Source: Thiothrix winogradskyi
GTDB taxonomy: Bacteria; Pseudomonadota; Gammaproteobacteria; Thiotrichales; Thiotrichaceae
Assembly (NCBI RefSeq): GCF_021650935.1
Contig: NZ_CP091244.1
Coordinates: 3,162,001 to 3,226,000 of the forward strand
Reading direction: 5' to 3'
DNA: 64,000 bases
Under the pieces are notes generated by a model. It had not been told where the DNA came from, searched no databases, and saw nothing but the letters and a program-made list of their open reading frames with translations. Of this stretch, positions 43,269 through 51,308 are shown one piece after another. The first letter of the stretch is position 1, and each line of letters begins with the position of its first letter. Position numbers and translations under genes: made by a program.

Positions 43269-44195
43269 TTATTCCACTAAACCTAACACGCCAGCGCCCC
43301 GATCCTCCGGCACGTCGGTAATGCCACGCAATTGGCGGCTGTCATCAATCAGGTTATGAATAATCGGCATCAACACCAGCTCAATCGCCATCAACATCTT
43401 GCTGCTTGGTACTACCAGCGTATTACGGCGTGACATGAATGCCCCCGGAATATCGTGCAGCAACGGGATAAAATCAGGCAAGAATTTCGGCGCAAACCGC
43501 ATCACCAAATAACACTCATCCGGGGTTGGCACGGCTTCTGCCCCAAACGGATCCGACGTATCCACCAAAGGAATAAGCTGGAAATTAATGTGGGTTCGCA
43601 TGAATTGCGGGGTAATGTGATGCACATAATCATGCAAACGATTCAACAGCGCGGTTTTCGCATCTTCCAACGCCACGCCTTTTTCTTTGATTTCGTGCTG
43701 GATTTTCGCCATCCACTCCAGATTCGCATTCGGTGAAATCCCAATCGACAAATCGGGATATTGCGCAATATCAATATCATCCACTACCGCCGCGCCGTGC
43801 AAGCCACGGTACAACAATAAATCACTGTCGGGATCCATCGGTTCCCACGGCGTAAACGTGCCAACGACTTGCCCATACTTAGCGGCTTGCCCCGCTGTGT
43901 GCAAATAGTGGCGGTATAACCCCCTGCCCACAGCCGCGTACTCGAAAAATAAGCTTTCCAGCTTATCCAGATGATTGCCTTCGGGGCCAAAATGCCCTAG
44001 AACACGCCCCTCTTCCTGCGCTTTACGCACTTCATCGCGCATCGCCGTGCGGTCATAACGACGAAACGCGCTGCCGTCGATATACACAGCCTTGACCCGT
44101 TCACGGTAAAAAATCCGCTCTAATGCCTGAATAACCGACACAGAACCGGACTCCATCGCGCCGGTAATCGCCACAATCGGGTGTTTTGCTGACAT
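43269..44195 (-). CDS. Phosphoribulokinase homologue with altered active site
   Basis: The 308-residue protein aligns end to end with proteobacterial PRK: MSAKHPIVAITG, FGPEGNH, GTFTPWEP, RGLHGAAVVDD, LEWMAKIQHE, HHITPQFMRTHINFQ, VDTSDPFGA and VVPSSKMLMAIELVL. The P-loop, normally GSSGAGTS, is GAMESGSV (12-19). The catalytic Asp42 is Ser42 and His45 is Arg45. ATP binding and phosphorylation of ribulose 5-phosphate are therefore doubtful; it may be regulatory. GAAGGAGG precedes the ATG. Confidence 0.85.
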   Translation of the reverse strand: MSAKHPIVAITGAMESGSVSVIQALERIFYRERVKAVYIDGSAFRRYDRTAMRDEVRKAQEEGRVLGHFGPEGNHLDKLESLFFEYAAVGRGLYRHYLHTAGQAAKYGQVVGTFTPWEPMDPDSDLLLYRGLHGAAVVDDIDIAQYPDLSIGISPNANLEWMAKIQHEIKEKGVALEDAKTALLNRLHDYVHHITPQFMRTHINFQLIPLVDTSDPFGAEAVPTPDECYLVMRFAPKFLPDFIPLLHDIPGAFMSRRNTLVVPSSKMLMAIELVLMPIIHNLIDDSRQLRGITDVPEDRGAGVLGLVE

Positions 44196-44312
44196 GAAAC
44201 CTCCTTCTTAAAACATTGTGGCGTAGAGCATAACACCACCCCATTCTGTTGGGATAGCTACCCAAGAAGTAGGGAAATCCACCAGAAGCCATGTCAGCCA
44301 ACATTGAACAAA

Positions 44313-44780
44313 TCAAAAATTATCAGCCAAACCCGCTTCATCCTTGACGAACAGGATCTCAGCCACTTTGCCTGCTTCCATTTTCACCATCGTGACGTGG
44401 TTTTTTTGACGCGGCATGAACGCGGCTTCTTGCGCGTCATACGCCAATAAAATGTCATACGGACGCTCCTGCATTTTCGGAATCGCGAACATTTTAGTGA
44501 TCATGCTCGGCATCCCGCTAATATCCGCAAGAAAATACGCCTGCTTGCTGCTCAGAAATGCCTTGTCTTGCTTAAGTAAATAGTCATTCACCAAGTCAGA
44601 AGCCGGTTTTTCAATAGTAAACAACAAGGTTTGCACATCCGCTGCGACGGTGATCGGCTTGTCGTGCTGATTTTTCAAAGTAATCGGGGGCAAAGTATCG
44701 CCAACCTTCAATTCCACCGCCAATACTGGCGCGTTCAGACCCAAGCACAACAGGGTCAGTAATAACCATTTCTTCAACAT
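44313..44780 (-). CDS. Periplasmic thioredoxin-fold protein without active-site cysteines
   Basis: The 155-residue product has a signal peptide (about 1-21, ending VLA) and a redoxin-like fold starting VGDTLPPITLKNQHDKPITV. It continues through LLFTIEKPASDLVN and ends KVAEILFVKDEAGL. There is no Cys in the mature part, so it is not a thiol oxidoreductase. It resembles YtfJ-like proteins only loosely. The ATG at 44780 follows GGAG and is chosen over 44795. Confidence 0.7.
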   Translation of the reverse strand: MLKKWLLLTLLCLGLNAPVLAVELKVGDTLPPITLKNQHDKPITVAADVQTLLFTIEKPASDLVNDYLLKQDKAFLSSKQAYFLADISGMPSMITKMFAIPKMQERPYDILLAYDAQEAAFMPRQKNHVTMVKMEAGKVAEILFVKDEAGLADNF

Positions 44781-44816
44781 AGACTCGCTCTCCATTTTAC
44801 ATTAATGATCGTGGTG

Positions 44817-44999
44817 TTAATGCCCGCTATCCAGACTCCACTGGTATTGCAGCATGAATTGGTCAAAAGCCTTATTCACGGCTTCGCTGCGTCTGTCACC
44901 GTTGGTGTCTTCGCCAATAGCCAAGTTACGGTCAGAGCCTGTATTGGTAGCGGCGTAATTACAAGGTAATCCCCGCCGCTTGACGTAATCCGGCAGCAT
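44817..44999 (-). CDS. Short ORF overlapping the end of the FNR-type gene, doubtful
   Basis: A 60-residue frame starting MLPDYVKRRG overlaps the last 41 bases of the regulator gene. It ends with plausible protein-like sequence (EAVNKAFDQFMLQYQWSLDS). I do not recognise it, it has no clear ribosome-binding site, and it may be a gene remnant. Confidence 0.22.
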   Translation of the reverse strand: MLPDYVKRRGLPCNYAATNTGSDRNLAIGEDTNGDRRSEAVNKAFDQFMLQYQWSLDSGH

Positions 45000-45660
45000 C
45001 CAGTATCTGGATGTTGCCGCGAGACTCACCGATAAAGCCTTGGCGCTTCCAATCCGCAAAAAAGCGGCTGACGGTTTCGATAGTCACGCCCAGCAATTCA
45101 CCGATCTCAGCACGATTCAGCGGCAACGCTACCCAAGTATCCGGTGCATTTCCTGCACACCAGCTCAATAAAAACGAAGCCAGCCGTTCAGCCGCTTTTT
45201 TCGCGCCTAATTCCACCAACATGCTTTCGGCACGATGCAAACGTTCCAACCAACGTTTGGTCATTTCCGTCTCAATCTTCGGGTGAGTTTGCTTGAGTTT
45301 CAGCAAATCCGCCAATGGCAAACGGCAAACCTCCACCGCATTGAGCGCAATCGCCGAGTGTTTATAATCCACCCCTGACAAACCACCAAACCCGAAGAAA
45401 TCCCCATCGCGCAGCAATTGCACAATGTGCGAACGCCCATCTGCTAAGGTATTGACAATTTTGACAAAACCGTGGCGCAAGGTGAAAGCGTAGCGGGCTT
45501 CCATTCCCTGATGGTAGATAATTTCATCCGGCGCATACTGGATAATCGCAGGCTGAAACGCCTGAATTTGTTCCACTTCGGTGGTATCCAATGTCGAAAA
45601 AATGGTGATGGGGCGAATATTACAGGTCGAGCAATGACCTTTGGTTTGGTGTTGTGACAC
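44959..45660 (-). CDS. CRP/FNR-family regulator, FNR-like
   Basis: The 233-residue protein has an N-terminal Cys pair (HCSTCNIRP, Cys10 and Cys13), a cyclic-nucleotide-binding-type barrel, and Cys112 in VEVCRLPLADL. A C-terminal winged helix follows with RAEIGELLGVTIETVSRFFADW. Spacing matches FNR Cys20, Cys23 and Cys122, but the fourth ligand position (19) is Thr. The recognition helix ETVSR is FNR-type. It is convergent in position with the fcc operon and likely senses oxygen or redox state. The start codon is GTG. Confidence 0.9.
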   Translation of the reverse strand: MSQHQTKGHCSTCNIRPITIFSTLDTTEVEQIQAFQPAIIQYAPDEIIYHQGMEARYAFTLRHGFVKIVNTLADGRSHIVQLLRDGDFFGFGGLSGVDYKHSAIALNAVEVCRLPLADLLKLKQTHPKIETEMTKRWLERLHRAESMLVELGAKKAAERLASFLLSWCAGNAPDTWVALPLNRAEIGELLGVTIETVSRFFADWKRQGFIGESRGNIQILDAAGLRQAAGITL

Positions 45661-45740
45661 GCGCGTTACCCTTGAGAAATATTATTAGCGTTTCATAATA
45701 TACCCATGTCGTCCTCGACTGCAAAATTAAGGGTAATTCC

Positions 45741-45767
45741 AAAAAAATCCCCGACCGCAGCCGGGGA
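45741..45767 (-). terminator. Rho-independent terminator of the fcc operon
   Basis: On the minus strand, TCCCCG and CGGGGA (45748-45753 and 45762-45767) form a stem around eight bases, followed by seven T (45741-45747). It lies 32 bases after the fccA stop and ends the five-gene operon. Confidence 0.85.
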
Positions 45768-45798
45768 GACGTGCTAGGAGGAGGAAGCACTAACGAAA

Positions 45799-46500
45799 CT
45801 ATCGCGTGTGGTAATACGCTGCCAACTGCCGAATTTCCTCATCGGTCAGCTTAGCGGCGAATTGCGCCATTGCCTTATTAACATCATTATCGCGTGCACC
45901 GTTTTTATACAGCATCATGGTGCGAATAAACGCTTTTTCCGACTGCCCCGCCAGTGCTGGAGCGGCTTCTTTACCGCCCTGCCCCTTCACCCCGTGGCAT
46001 GACGCGCACGGTGTCAGCAAGCGCGTCGGATCGCCTTTACGCACCAGCCGTTCCGCATCCGCGTGCGCTGAGGCTTTCACCCTGGCTTCGTGTGCAGGCA
46101 AACTCGCGTAATACGCTGCCACATCCGCCATATCCTGCTGGCTCATTGGCTCGACTGCCACCGTCATCAGCTTGCTGCGCTCATCTTCGCTACGCAAACC
46201 CGACTGATAATCCAGCAACATTTTGTAGGTGTAATCGGTTTTTTGCCCCGCAACGTTTGGCCAATTGCTGGTCGGGGCAATGCCATTTTCACCGTGACAC
46301 GACGCGCACATCAGTTGCGAATTGAGGTCTTTACCACGGGAAATATCACCCGTAGGCATATCCGCCAACGCCACGCGCAAGGTAGCAGGCTTCCATTTAA
46401 CCGCATCCGCCGCTTCATGCGCGGCATCGTTTGCCCAGCCCCAACCGGACACCAACAGCGTCGCGGCTACGCCAATTAAGGAAAGTTGGAACGTTTTCAT
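45799..46500 (-). CDS. fccA: Di-heme cytochrome c, flavocytochrome c sulfide dehydrogenase cytochrome subunit
   Basis: The 233-residue product has a signal peptide (about 1-24, ending GWA) and two cytochrome c domains with CASCH motifs, each followed by an axial Met. It is the electron-accepting subunit of FccAB, taking electrons from sulfide oxidised at the FAD of FccB. It overlaps fccB by four bases (ATGA). The frame opens at 46533, but ATG 46500 follows GGAGG. It is the last gene before a terminator. Confidence 0.92.
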   Translation of the reverse strand: MKTFQLSLIGVAATLLVSGWGWANDAAHEAADAVKWKPATLRVALADMPTGDISRGKDLNSQLMCASCHGENGIAPTSNWPNVAGQKTDYTYKMLLDYQSGLRSEDERSKLMTVAVEPMSQQDMADVAAYYASLPAHEARVKASAHADAERLVRKGDPTRLLTPCASCHGVKGQGGKEAAPALAGQSEKAFIRTMMLYKNGARDNDVNKAMAQFAAKLTDEEIRQLAAYYHTR

Positions 46501-47849
46501 GCAAAACAGTCCTCCGTGAAGGATTTCATCCAAGCCTGCTGATAGACCGCGCCCATGCGAATTTGCGCTGGGGTCGCATCCAAACGCAAATAGCGATTGA
46601 ATTTGCCCACACGCTGAATCTTGTTGTCGGCTTCCGCTAACTCAAACACGTCGGCGACATACAAGCCGTAATCCGAACCTGCCAGCGCGTAACAGGTGTT
46701 TTCCCAACTGGGTGTTGGGGCTTCGCGTCCGGCGAGGATTTCCACCAACGCCCGCGCCAACGATTTGGCTTGCGTATTCGCGGAAAAGCCTGATTTGGGC
46801 ATCGCATCGGTATGGCAAGCGTCGCCAATCACATGCACATGCGGATGTAAGGTCGATTCAAAGGTCTTGCGCTGATTCGGACACCAACCTTTGTCATCGG
46901 TTAGCCCCATTGCGCTGGCAATCTTTCCGGCACGCATCGCAGGCACGATATTAATCACATCCGCCTTAATCTTGCCGCCCTCGGTGGTGACGGTCATGGT
47001 TTCCGCATCCACTGACACGGGTGTCCCCCCGTCTTTGGCAGGAATCCATTCCAGAATCCCCGGCTGGCTGTGCTGCTGGATTTCAACGCTATCCGGTATC
47101 CCTTCCAGAAATTCCTTAGGCATCGGAAAACCGTATAAACGGTTCCAGCCCAGCATCATGGTCTGGTCGGTGACAAACTTATCTTTCGGGTCAGCAATGA
47201 TGACCTTGGCTGTCGGATTGTGTTTTTGCAGCCATTCCGCCACCAGTGCGGGGCGTTCATACGGCCCCGGCGGGCAACGGTAAGGGTTGGGCGGCGCAAC
47301 CATCAAAAACGTCCCGCCTTTGGGCAACGCTTTAAGCTGATCGGCGAGCAATTGGGTTTGCGCCCCCGGAATCCAACCCGATGGGATTTTACTCTCAGCC
47401 AGCGCGTAGGAATAACCAGCCAACTTGTCGTACAACAACTCAATCCCCGGTGACACCACTAGCTTGTCGTAGCTGACTTTGCGCCCACCTTTCAAGCTGA
47501 CATTGCGCTTGTCAGGGTCAAAACCGGTTACTTCGTCAATGATCACATTCACGCCGTATTTGGACTGAAGCGCGTCGTAAGTAACGTGCAAATCCTCCAT
47601 GCCAATATGCCCCGTCAGCACTTCGGTCGAACCGTAAGGGCGAATGTAGATCGGGTTCTTTTCGATCATTGTGACCTTGATCGCTGGGTCAAACAAGCGC
47701 AGGTATTTAGCCGTGGTTGCGCCACCAACCCCACCGCCAATAATGACCACATGCGCTTGCGCCCCCGCAAATGCGCTACGGATAGGAAATGCGCCCGCCA
47801 GCGCGGTTGCGCCGAGCAGCCCCAAAAATTCACGTCGATTCAAACTCAT
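46497..47849 (-). CDS. fccB: Sulfide dehydrogenase flavoprotein subunit FccB
   Basis: FccB oxidises sulfide in the periplasm with covalently bound FAD and passes electrons to FccA. The 450-residue protein has a Tat signal (NRREFLGLLGATALAGAF) and the FAD-binding HVVIIGGGVGGATTAKYL. The VAPPNPYRCPPGPYERP segment and VHVIGDACHTDAMPKSGF carry the redox Cys pair. The C-terminal FCSD flavin-binding domain contains CYALAGSDYGLYVADV. GGAGG precedes the ATG. It overlaps the upstream cytochrome gene by four bases. Confidence 0.96.
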   Translation of the reverse strand: MSLNRREFLGLLGATALAGAFPIRSAFAGAQAHVVIIGGGVGGATTAKYLRLFDPAIKVTMIEKNPIYIRPYGSTEVLTGHIGMEDLHVTYDALQSKYGVNVIIDEVTGFDPDKRNVSLKGGRKVSYDKLVVSPGIELLYDKLAGYSYALAESKIPSGWIPGAQTQLLADQLKALPKGGTFLMVAPPNPYRCPPGPYERPALVAEWLQKHNPTAKVIIADPKDKFVTDQTMMLGWNRLYGFPMPKEFLEGIPDSVEIQQHSQPGILEWIPAKDGGTPVSVDAETMTVTTEGGKIKADVINIVPAMRAGKIASAMGLTDDKGWCPNQRKTFESTLHPHVHVIGDACHTDAMPKSGFSANTQAKSLARALVEILAGREAPTPSWENTCYALAGSDYGLYVADVFELAEADNKIQRVGKFNRYLRLDATPAQIRMGAVYQQAWMKSFTEDCFA

Positions 47850-48403
47850 GGGGAAACCTCCATAAAATAACGCGCCATGTCGCGGATTTGCTGTTCGCTC
47901 AAGCCGTTGGCAACCGTGCCCATCAGGGTCGATTGGCGTGCGCCGTCGCGGAAATCCAGCATGGTTTTAACAAATTCCTGCTCCGGCATTCCTGCCAGCG
48001 GCATGAAGGCTTCGTTTTCCAGCGTGCCGTTCGTGCCGTGACATCCGGCGCAGGTATGGGCGAGGATTTCGCCCGCTTTAGCGGCAGGTGCCGCCTCGAA
48101 GAAACCCCTCCCCGTCCCTCCCCTTATCAGGGAAGGGTGCAAGAGAGCAGCAGCACCCTCTTGTCCCTCCCCTGACAAGGGGAGGTTAGGAGGGGTTTCT
48201 TCTTTCCCCATTTCTTCCTGAATCAATTCGCGGATCATCTCGCGCAATTCGTCTTTGGAAACGCTGTCGGCAGCAGGTGCTTTGGTTTCTGCTTTAGCTT
48301 CAACCGCTTTCACGACTGTTTCCACCGCTTTTTTCTCGTCTGCCTGTACCGTGCCAATGCAGGACACCAGCAACAGCGGCAATAGGATCGTTTTCAGTTT
48401 CAT
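47846..48403 (-). CDS. Mono-heme cytochrome c with a repeat inserted in its linker
   Basis: The 185-residue product has a signal peptide (about 1-21), a Lys/Glu/Ala-rich helical linker and a cytochrome c domain. The heme motif is CAGCH and Met in LAGMPEQEF may be the axial ligand. The linker contains PPNLPLSGEGQEG and HPSLIRGGTGRGFF, which are encoded by a 99-base palindromic repeat, 33 codons in frame. It likely carries electrons between FccAB and the membrane proteins of the operon. The next ATG upstream (48406) is an equal choice of start. Confidence 0.88.
   Translation of the reverse strand: MKLKTILLPLLLVSCIGTVQADEKKAVETVVKAVEAKAETKAPAADSVSKDELREMIRELIQEEMGKEETPPNLPLSGEGQEGAAALLHPSLIRGGTGRGFFEAAPAAKAGEILAHTCAGCHGTNGTLENEAFMPLAGMPEQEFVKTMLDFRDGARQSTLMGTVANGLSEQQIRDMARYFMEVSP
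48101..48199. repeat. 99-base palindromic repeat inside a cytochrome c gene
   Basis: GAAACCCCTCC (48101-48111) and GGAGGGGTTTC (48189-48199) are perfect inverted ends. Between them lie CCCTCCCC/GGGGAGG and ACCCT arms that can nest. The length is exactly 33 codons and keeps the cytochrome frame. It resembles the C-rich elements at 8771 and 57404. Confidence 0.75.
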
Positions 48404-48413
48404 CATTGCCCCC

Positions 48414-49637
48414 TTAGCGTAGCCACACCCACAACCCCAGCACAAAAAAGTGGATAATCCACAACGTGATGAGGAGGATGGAAAGATTACCCAAGCGCGT
48501 CACCGCAGGCGAAGGCGTATACACCCCGTCGGTTTGCCCCGCTTGCCAAGCCACGGTGAGGAAATAGCTCAACACCAAGCCACCAATAATGACAAACGTG
48601 CCAAAGAACAACAGCGTGCTGTACCAGTCCATATTCACCGGATAATCCAGCGCGTTGTAGCCAAAATCGCCAAACAGGATATTCCAGCGCAACACTTCCC
48701 GCGCAATCGCCACCACAATCCCCGTGATGGCTGCCAGCCCAAACAGACCGTAGCCAAACAACGGCGCATTCACGCGGCTACCAATGAGTTTCGGCATGAC
48801 AGCGGTGAGGGAGATAAGCACCGCTGCCAGCCCAACCCAAGGGGAGAACCCAAAAGCGGCCTGACTGTCTGGCAGTGTCGCCATCCAGCCAATGCCGAAG
48901 GCCAGTGCTACGATGCCACCGGCGAGACTCAAGACCGTTGCCAGCCCTTTCAACCATTGCAGATAACCGTTATCCACATCGGTACGGTGGCTAATATAAT
49001 GGCGGTAAGCAAACAACCAGCCGCTGATCACCAACACCGACAAGCTGATAAAAAACCCAAAACGCCACCCGTTGTAATCGTGCAACTTGCGCCCTGACGC
49101 ATCAATTTCACCATTCGGCGCATACCACTGCATCCACTGATCCGGCGACAACATCTGATAAGTGAGGACGTGCATAATAAAACCGACCACCAGCATCAAC
49201 GCCAGTGACAGGATCATCGAGCCGGGACAAATGGTTTTCTGCGTTGCCAAATGGTGGTTTTTCGCGTAGAAAAAATACATCAGCAAGTAAGCGACGGTCA
49301 GGATCACAATAAACCCAATCACCCACCAGGCCGACAGCACGTTCGAGGTGTACCAAAACGGGTCATAAATCACCTGCACAAACAGCAAAGGCGCAACCCC
49401 CAACACCACCGCGACCGACACGGCAATTTTCGCCACGCCCAACATCGCCTGCGCCAATTGGCGTTGATAAGCCGCTTTCGACAACGCGCCCCAAATCACC
49501 AGACCGGACGCGCCCAACATCACCTGCACCGCGAGGATGTGCAACGCAAACGTCAACACCCCCAGAATCAGGAACAACACCGGGTGCGAAGGCACACCCG
49601 CCACATCGCGCAAGGCGTATAACATTTCAGCATTCAT
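48414..49637 (-). CDS. Polytopic membrane protein of the fcc respiratory operon
   Basis: The 407-residue protein has about ten membrane helices, opening MLYALRDVAGVPSHPVLFLILGVLTFALHILAVQ. His residues occur inside several helices (for example LGVLTFALHIL and VGFIMHVLTYQM) and could be heme ligands. I do not recognise a named family. The position three bases after a bd-like/cytochrome c fusion and before periplasmic cytochromes suggests the partner subunit of a quinone-linked complex. GGGGAG precedes the ATG. Confidence 0.8.
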   Translation of the reverse strand: MNAEMLYALRDVAGVPSHPVLFLILGVLTFALHILAVQVMLGASGLVIWGALSKAAYQRQLAQAMLGVAKIAVSVAVVLGVAPLLFVQVIYDPFWYTSNVLSAWWVIGFIVILTVAYLLMYFFYAKNHHLATQKTICPGSMILSLALMLVVGFIMHVLTYQMLSPDQWMQWYAPNGEIDASGRKLHDYNGWRFGFFISLSVLVISGWLFAYRHYISHRTDVDNGYLQWLKGLATVLSLAGGIVALAFGIGWMATLPDSQAAFGFSPWVGLAAVLISLTAVMPKLIGSRVNAPLFGYGLFGLAAITGIVVAIAREVLRWNILFGDFGYNALDYPVNMDWYSTLLFFGTFVIIGGLVLSYFLTVAWQAGQTDGVYTPSPAVTRLGNLSILLITLWIIHFFVLGLWVWLR

Positions 49638-49640
49638 GGT

Positions 49641-51038
49641 TTATTTCTCCCCTGCTTGTGCCAATGGCTTGCGGGTAGCGGCATAGTTTTCTGCCACCGT
49701 GTCATCTTTCAACGCGCCAATGTAGACTGCCAATGCTTCGGCTTCCTCATCGGTTAGCGGAATTTTCGGCATGTACAAGGTATTGCCCGTCGCCAATGCG
49801 CCCAGCAAATAATCTTTGATCTCACCCACATCGGTATTACCCCCGAAATACTTCGCCAGCGGACGCATCCCCGTATCGGTCAAAGAATGGCAGTTGGAAC
49901 ACGCCGTCATTGCCAGCGCATGACCCACCGCCCGCGCATTATCCGGCGTGACGGTACGCAAGTTTTCCGGCAAAAATACATGGCTTTTTAGGAAACCTTT
50001 TTCCTCCAACAACGGAATTTCCGATTTAATCCCCAACCCCGGCACATCCCGCGCAATAACCTGATTGGAATACACGTATTGCCCCGCCACGAAAGGCTTG
50101 CGGATGGACTCACGCGCCACTTCCTCAGGCCACAAGCCGAACACCAGAATCGCCACCGTCATCACGCTCGCTATTGCTGGCACAATCAAACGCGGCATCA
50201 CCAAGGTAAACAGGAAATACGCCAAAATACCGCTCAACACCATCATCAGCGCAGGCTGGAAATAATCTGGCAAACGGTTTTCCAACACGATATGCGCCTG
50301 TTCCGGCAGGGTATGCAGATACCACTGGAACAGCAGCGAACCCGCCAAGGTGGAAACAATCCCCAGCACTGCCAAACGGCGCAGCATGGCTTTCTTGAAC
50401 GCCAATTCCTTAATACCCGACGCGACAATCCCGCCAACCACCGCCGTCATGGTGAACATAAACGCGGTACGCATCGCCAATTGCGCAAAGGTATTCGCGC
50501 CGTAGAAACCGTTGAGGTAGCCGCCTTCGGTGAACCACACTTCCTTGCCCGGCCACATCATGAATGACAAAATTCCGATAATAATCAGCATCGTGGTGTA
50601 AGAAGCCAGCCCGAAAATGACCGCAATGCGCATGTGCGTTTTCTGGTCAACCTTGCCGACCAGATACACCACCAGATACACCCCAACCACTTCGATGACG
50701 AAGAACACCCACTCGGTTGCCCACTTCCACACAAAGCTGTGGATCAGTGCTGAAATCCCGCGTGGGCTGGCAACCGTGGTCGAAAACCAGATACCGGGGC
50801 CGGTAATCGAGCCAATCACATAAGAAAATACCAGCAGGAACATGCCATACTTTTTGATGTAATCGAGCAATTCCGGCTTGTCTTGCCGATAAGCCACCAC
50901 CGCAAGGTAAGCGAACACCATTGCCGCGCCCACCGATGTGTGGGATGCCAAGACGTGAATGGTTGAAATGACAGCGACAACCCAACCGCTCCCCAACATT
51001 GGCTCTAACCACGTGGGATATAATCCGAGCATTTCCAT
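49641..51038 (-). CDS. Cytochrome bd-like subunit I fused to a cytochrome c domain
   Basis: The 465-residue protein has about nine membrane helices. The N-terminal half resembles CydA (SGWVVAVISTIHVLASHTSVGAAM, WATEWVFFVIEVVGVYLVVYL). It lacks the long Q-loop seen in CydA. The C-terminal periplasmic domain (about 355-450) has one heme c motif CSNCH and a late Met in YMPKIPLTDEEAEAL. The fusion would link quinone or oxygen chemistry in the membrane to the periplasmic cytochromes of the operon. It is the first gene of the unit, with GGAG before the ATG. Confidence 0.85.
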   Translation of the reverse strand: MEMLGLYPTWLEPMLGSGWVVAVISTIHVLASHTSVGAAMVFAYLAVVAYRQDKPELLDYIKKYGMFLLVFSYVIGSITGPGIWFSTTVASPRGISALIHSFVWKWATEWVFFVIEVVGVYLVVYLVGKVDQKTHMRIAVIFGLASYTTMLIIIGILSFMMWPGKEVWFTEGGYLNGFYGANTFAQLAMRTAFMFTMTAVVGGIVASGIKELAFKKAMLRRLAVLGIVSTLAGSLLFQWYLHTLPEQAHIVLENRLPDYFQPALMMVLSGILAYFLFTLVMPRLIVPAIASVMTVAILVFGLWPEEVARESIRKPFVAGQYVYSNQVIARDVPGLGIKSEIPLLEEKGFLKSHVFLPENLRTVTPDNARAVGHALAMTACSNCHSLTDTGMRPLAKYFGGNTDVGEIKDYLLGALATGNTLYMPKIPLTDEEAEALAVYIGALKDDTVAENYAATRKPLAQAGEK

Positions 51039-51123
51039 GGAAATCTCCTTGTTGTTTACCTAGCAATAACCCTGAAGTCATTGCACCCTAAAGCAGGGTG
51101 TGGAGATTCTGCCTTTTCCAAGT

Positions 51124-51213
51124 AAATCGCCTTGCGATTTTTAAAAGATCGAAAAAATCAATGGAAAAACCGTGAAACCACCACTTTCTTGTTAAATATC
51201 AATCGAAAAATCG
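51124..51213. promoter_or_regulatory. Palindrome and ATCGAAAAA(A)TC motifs between the respiratory operon and the Rieske gene
   Basis: AAATCGC CTT GCGATTT (51124-51140) is a perfect inverted repeat. Just after it, AGATCGAAAAAATC (51146-51159) repeats a motif found upstream of the IscR-like regulator. AATCGAAAAATCG (51201-51213) is a variant. An upstream inverted repeat CACCCT/AGGGTG lies at 51084-51100. The 270-base divergent region is the place where regulators of both units should bind. Confidence 0.45.
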
Positions 51214-51308
51214 TATGACTGGTTTGCCATTTTTCAATGCTTGCCCTGCCGTAACCGAGTATTTTGCTCGACTATCGCCTGCAACCGCATTACTGGAGTT
51301 AAGCATTC

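Noticed and set aside
48450..49097. 215-residue open frame opposite the membrane protein gene
   Set aside because: It is antisense to a gene with clear membrane helices and a ribosome-binding site; the His/Gln/Arg-rich product is typical of a shadow.
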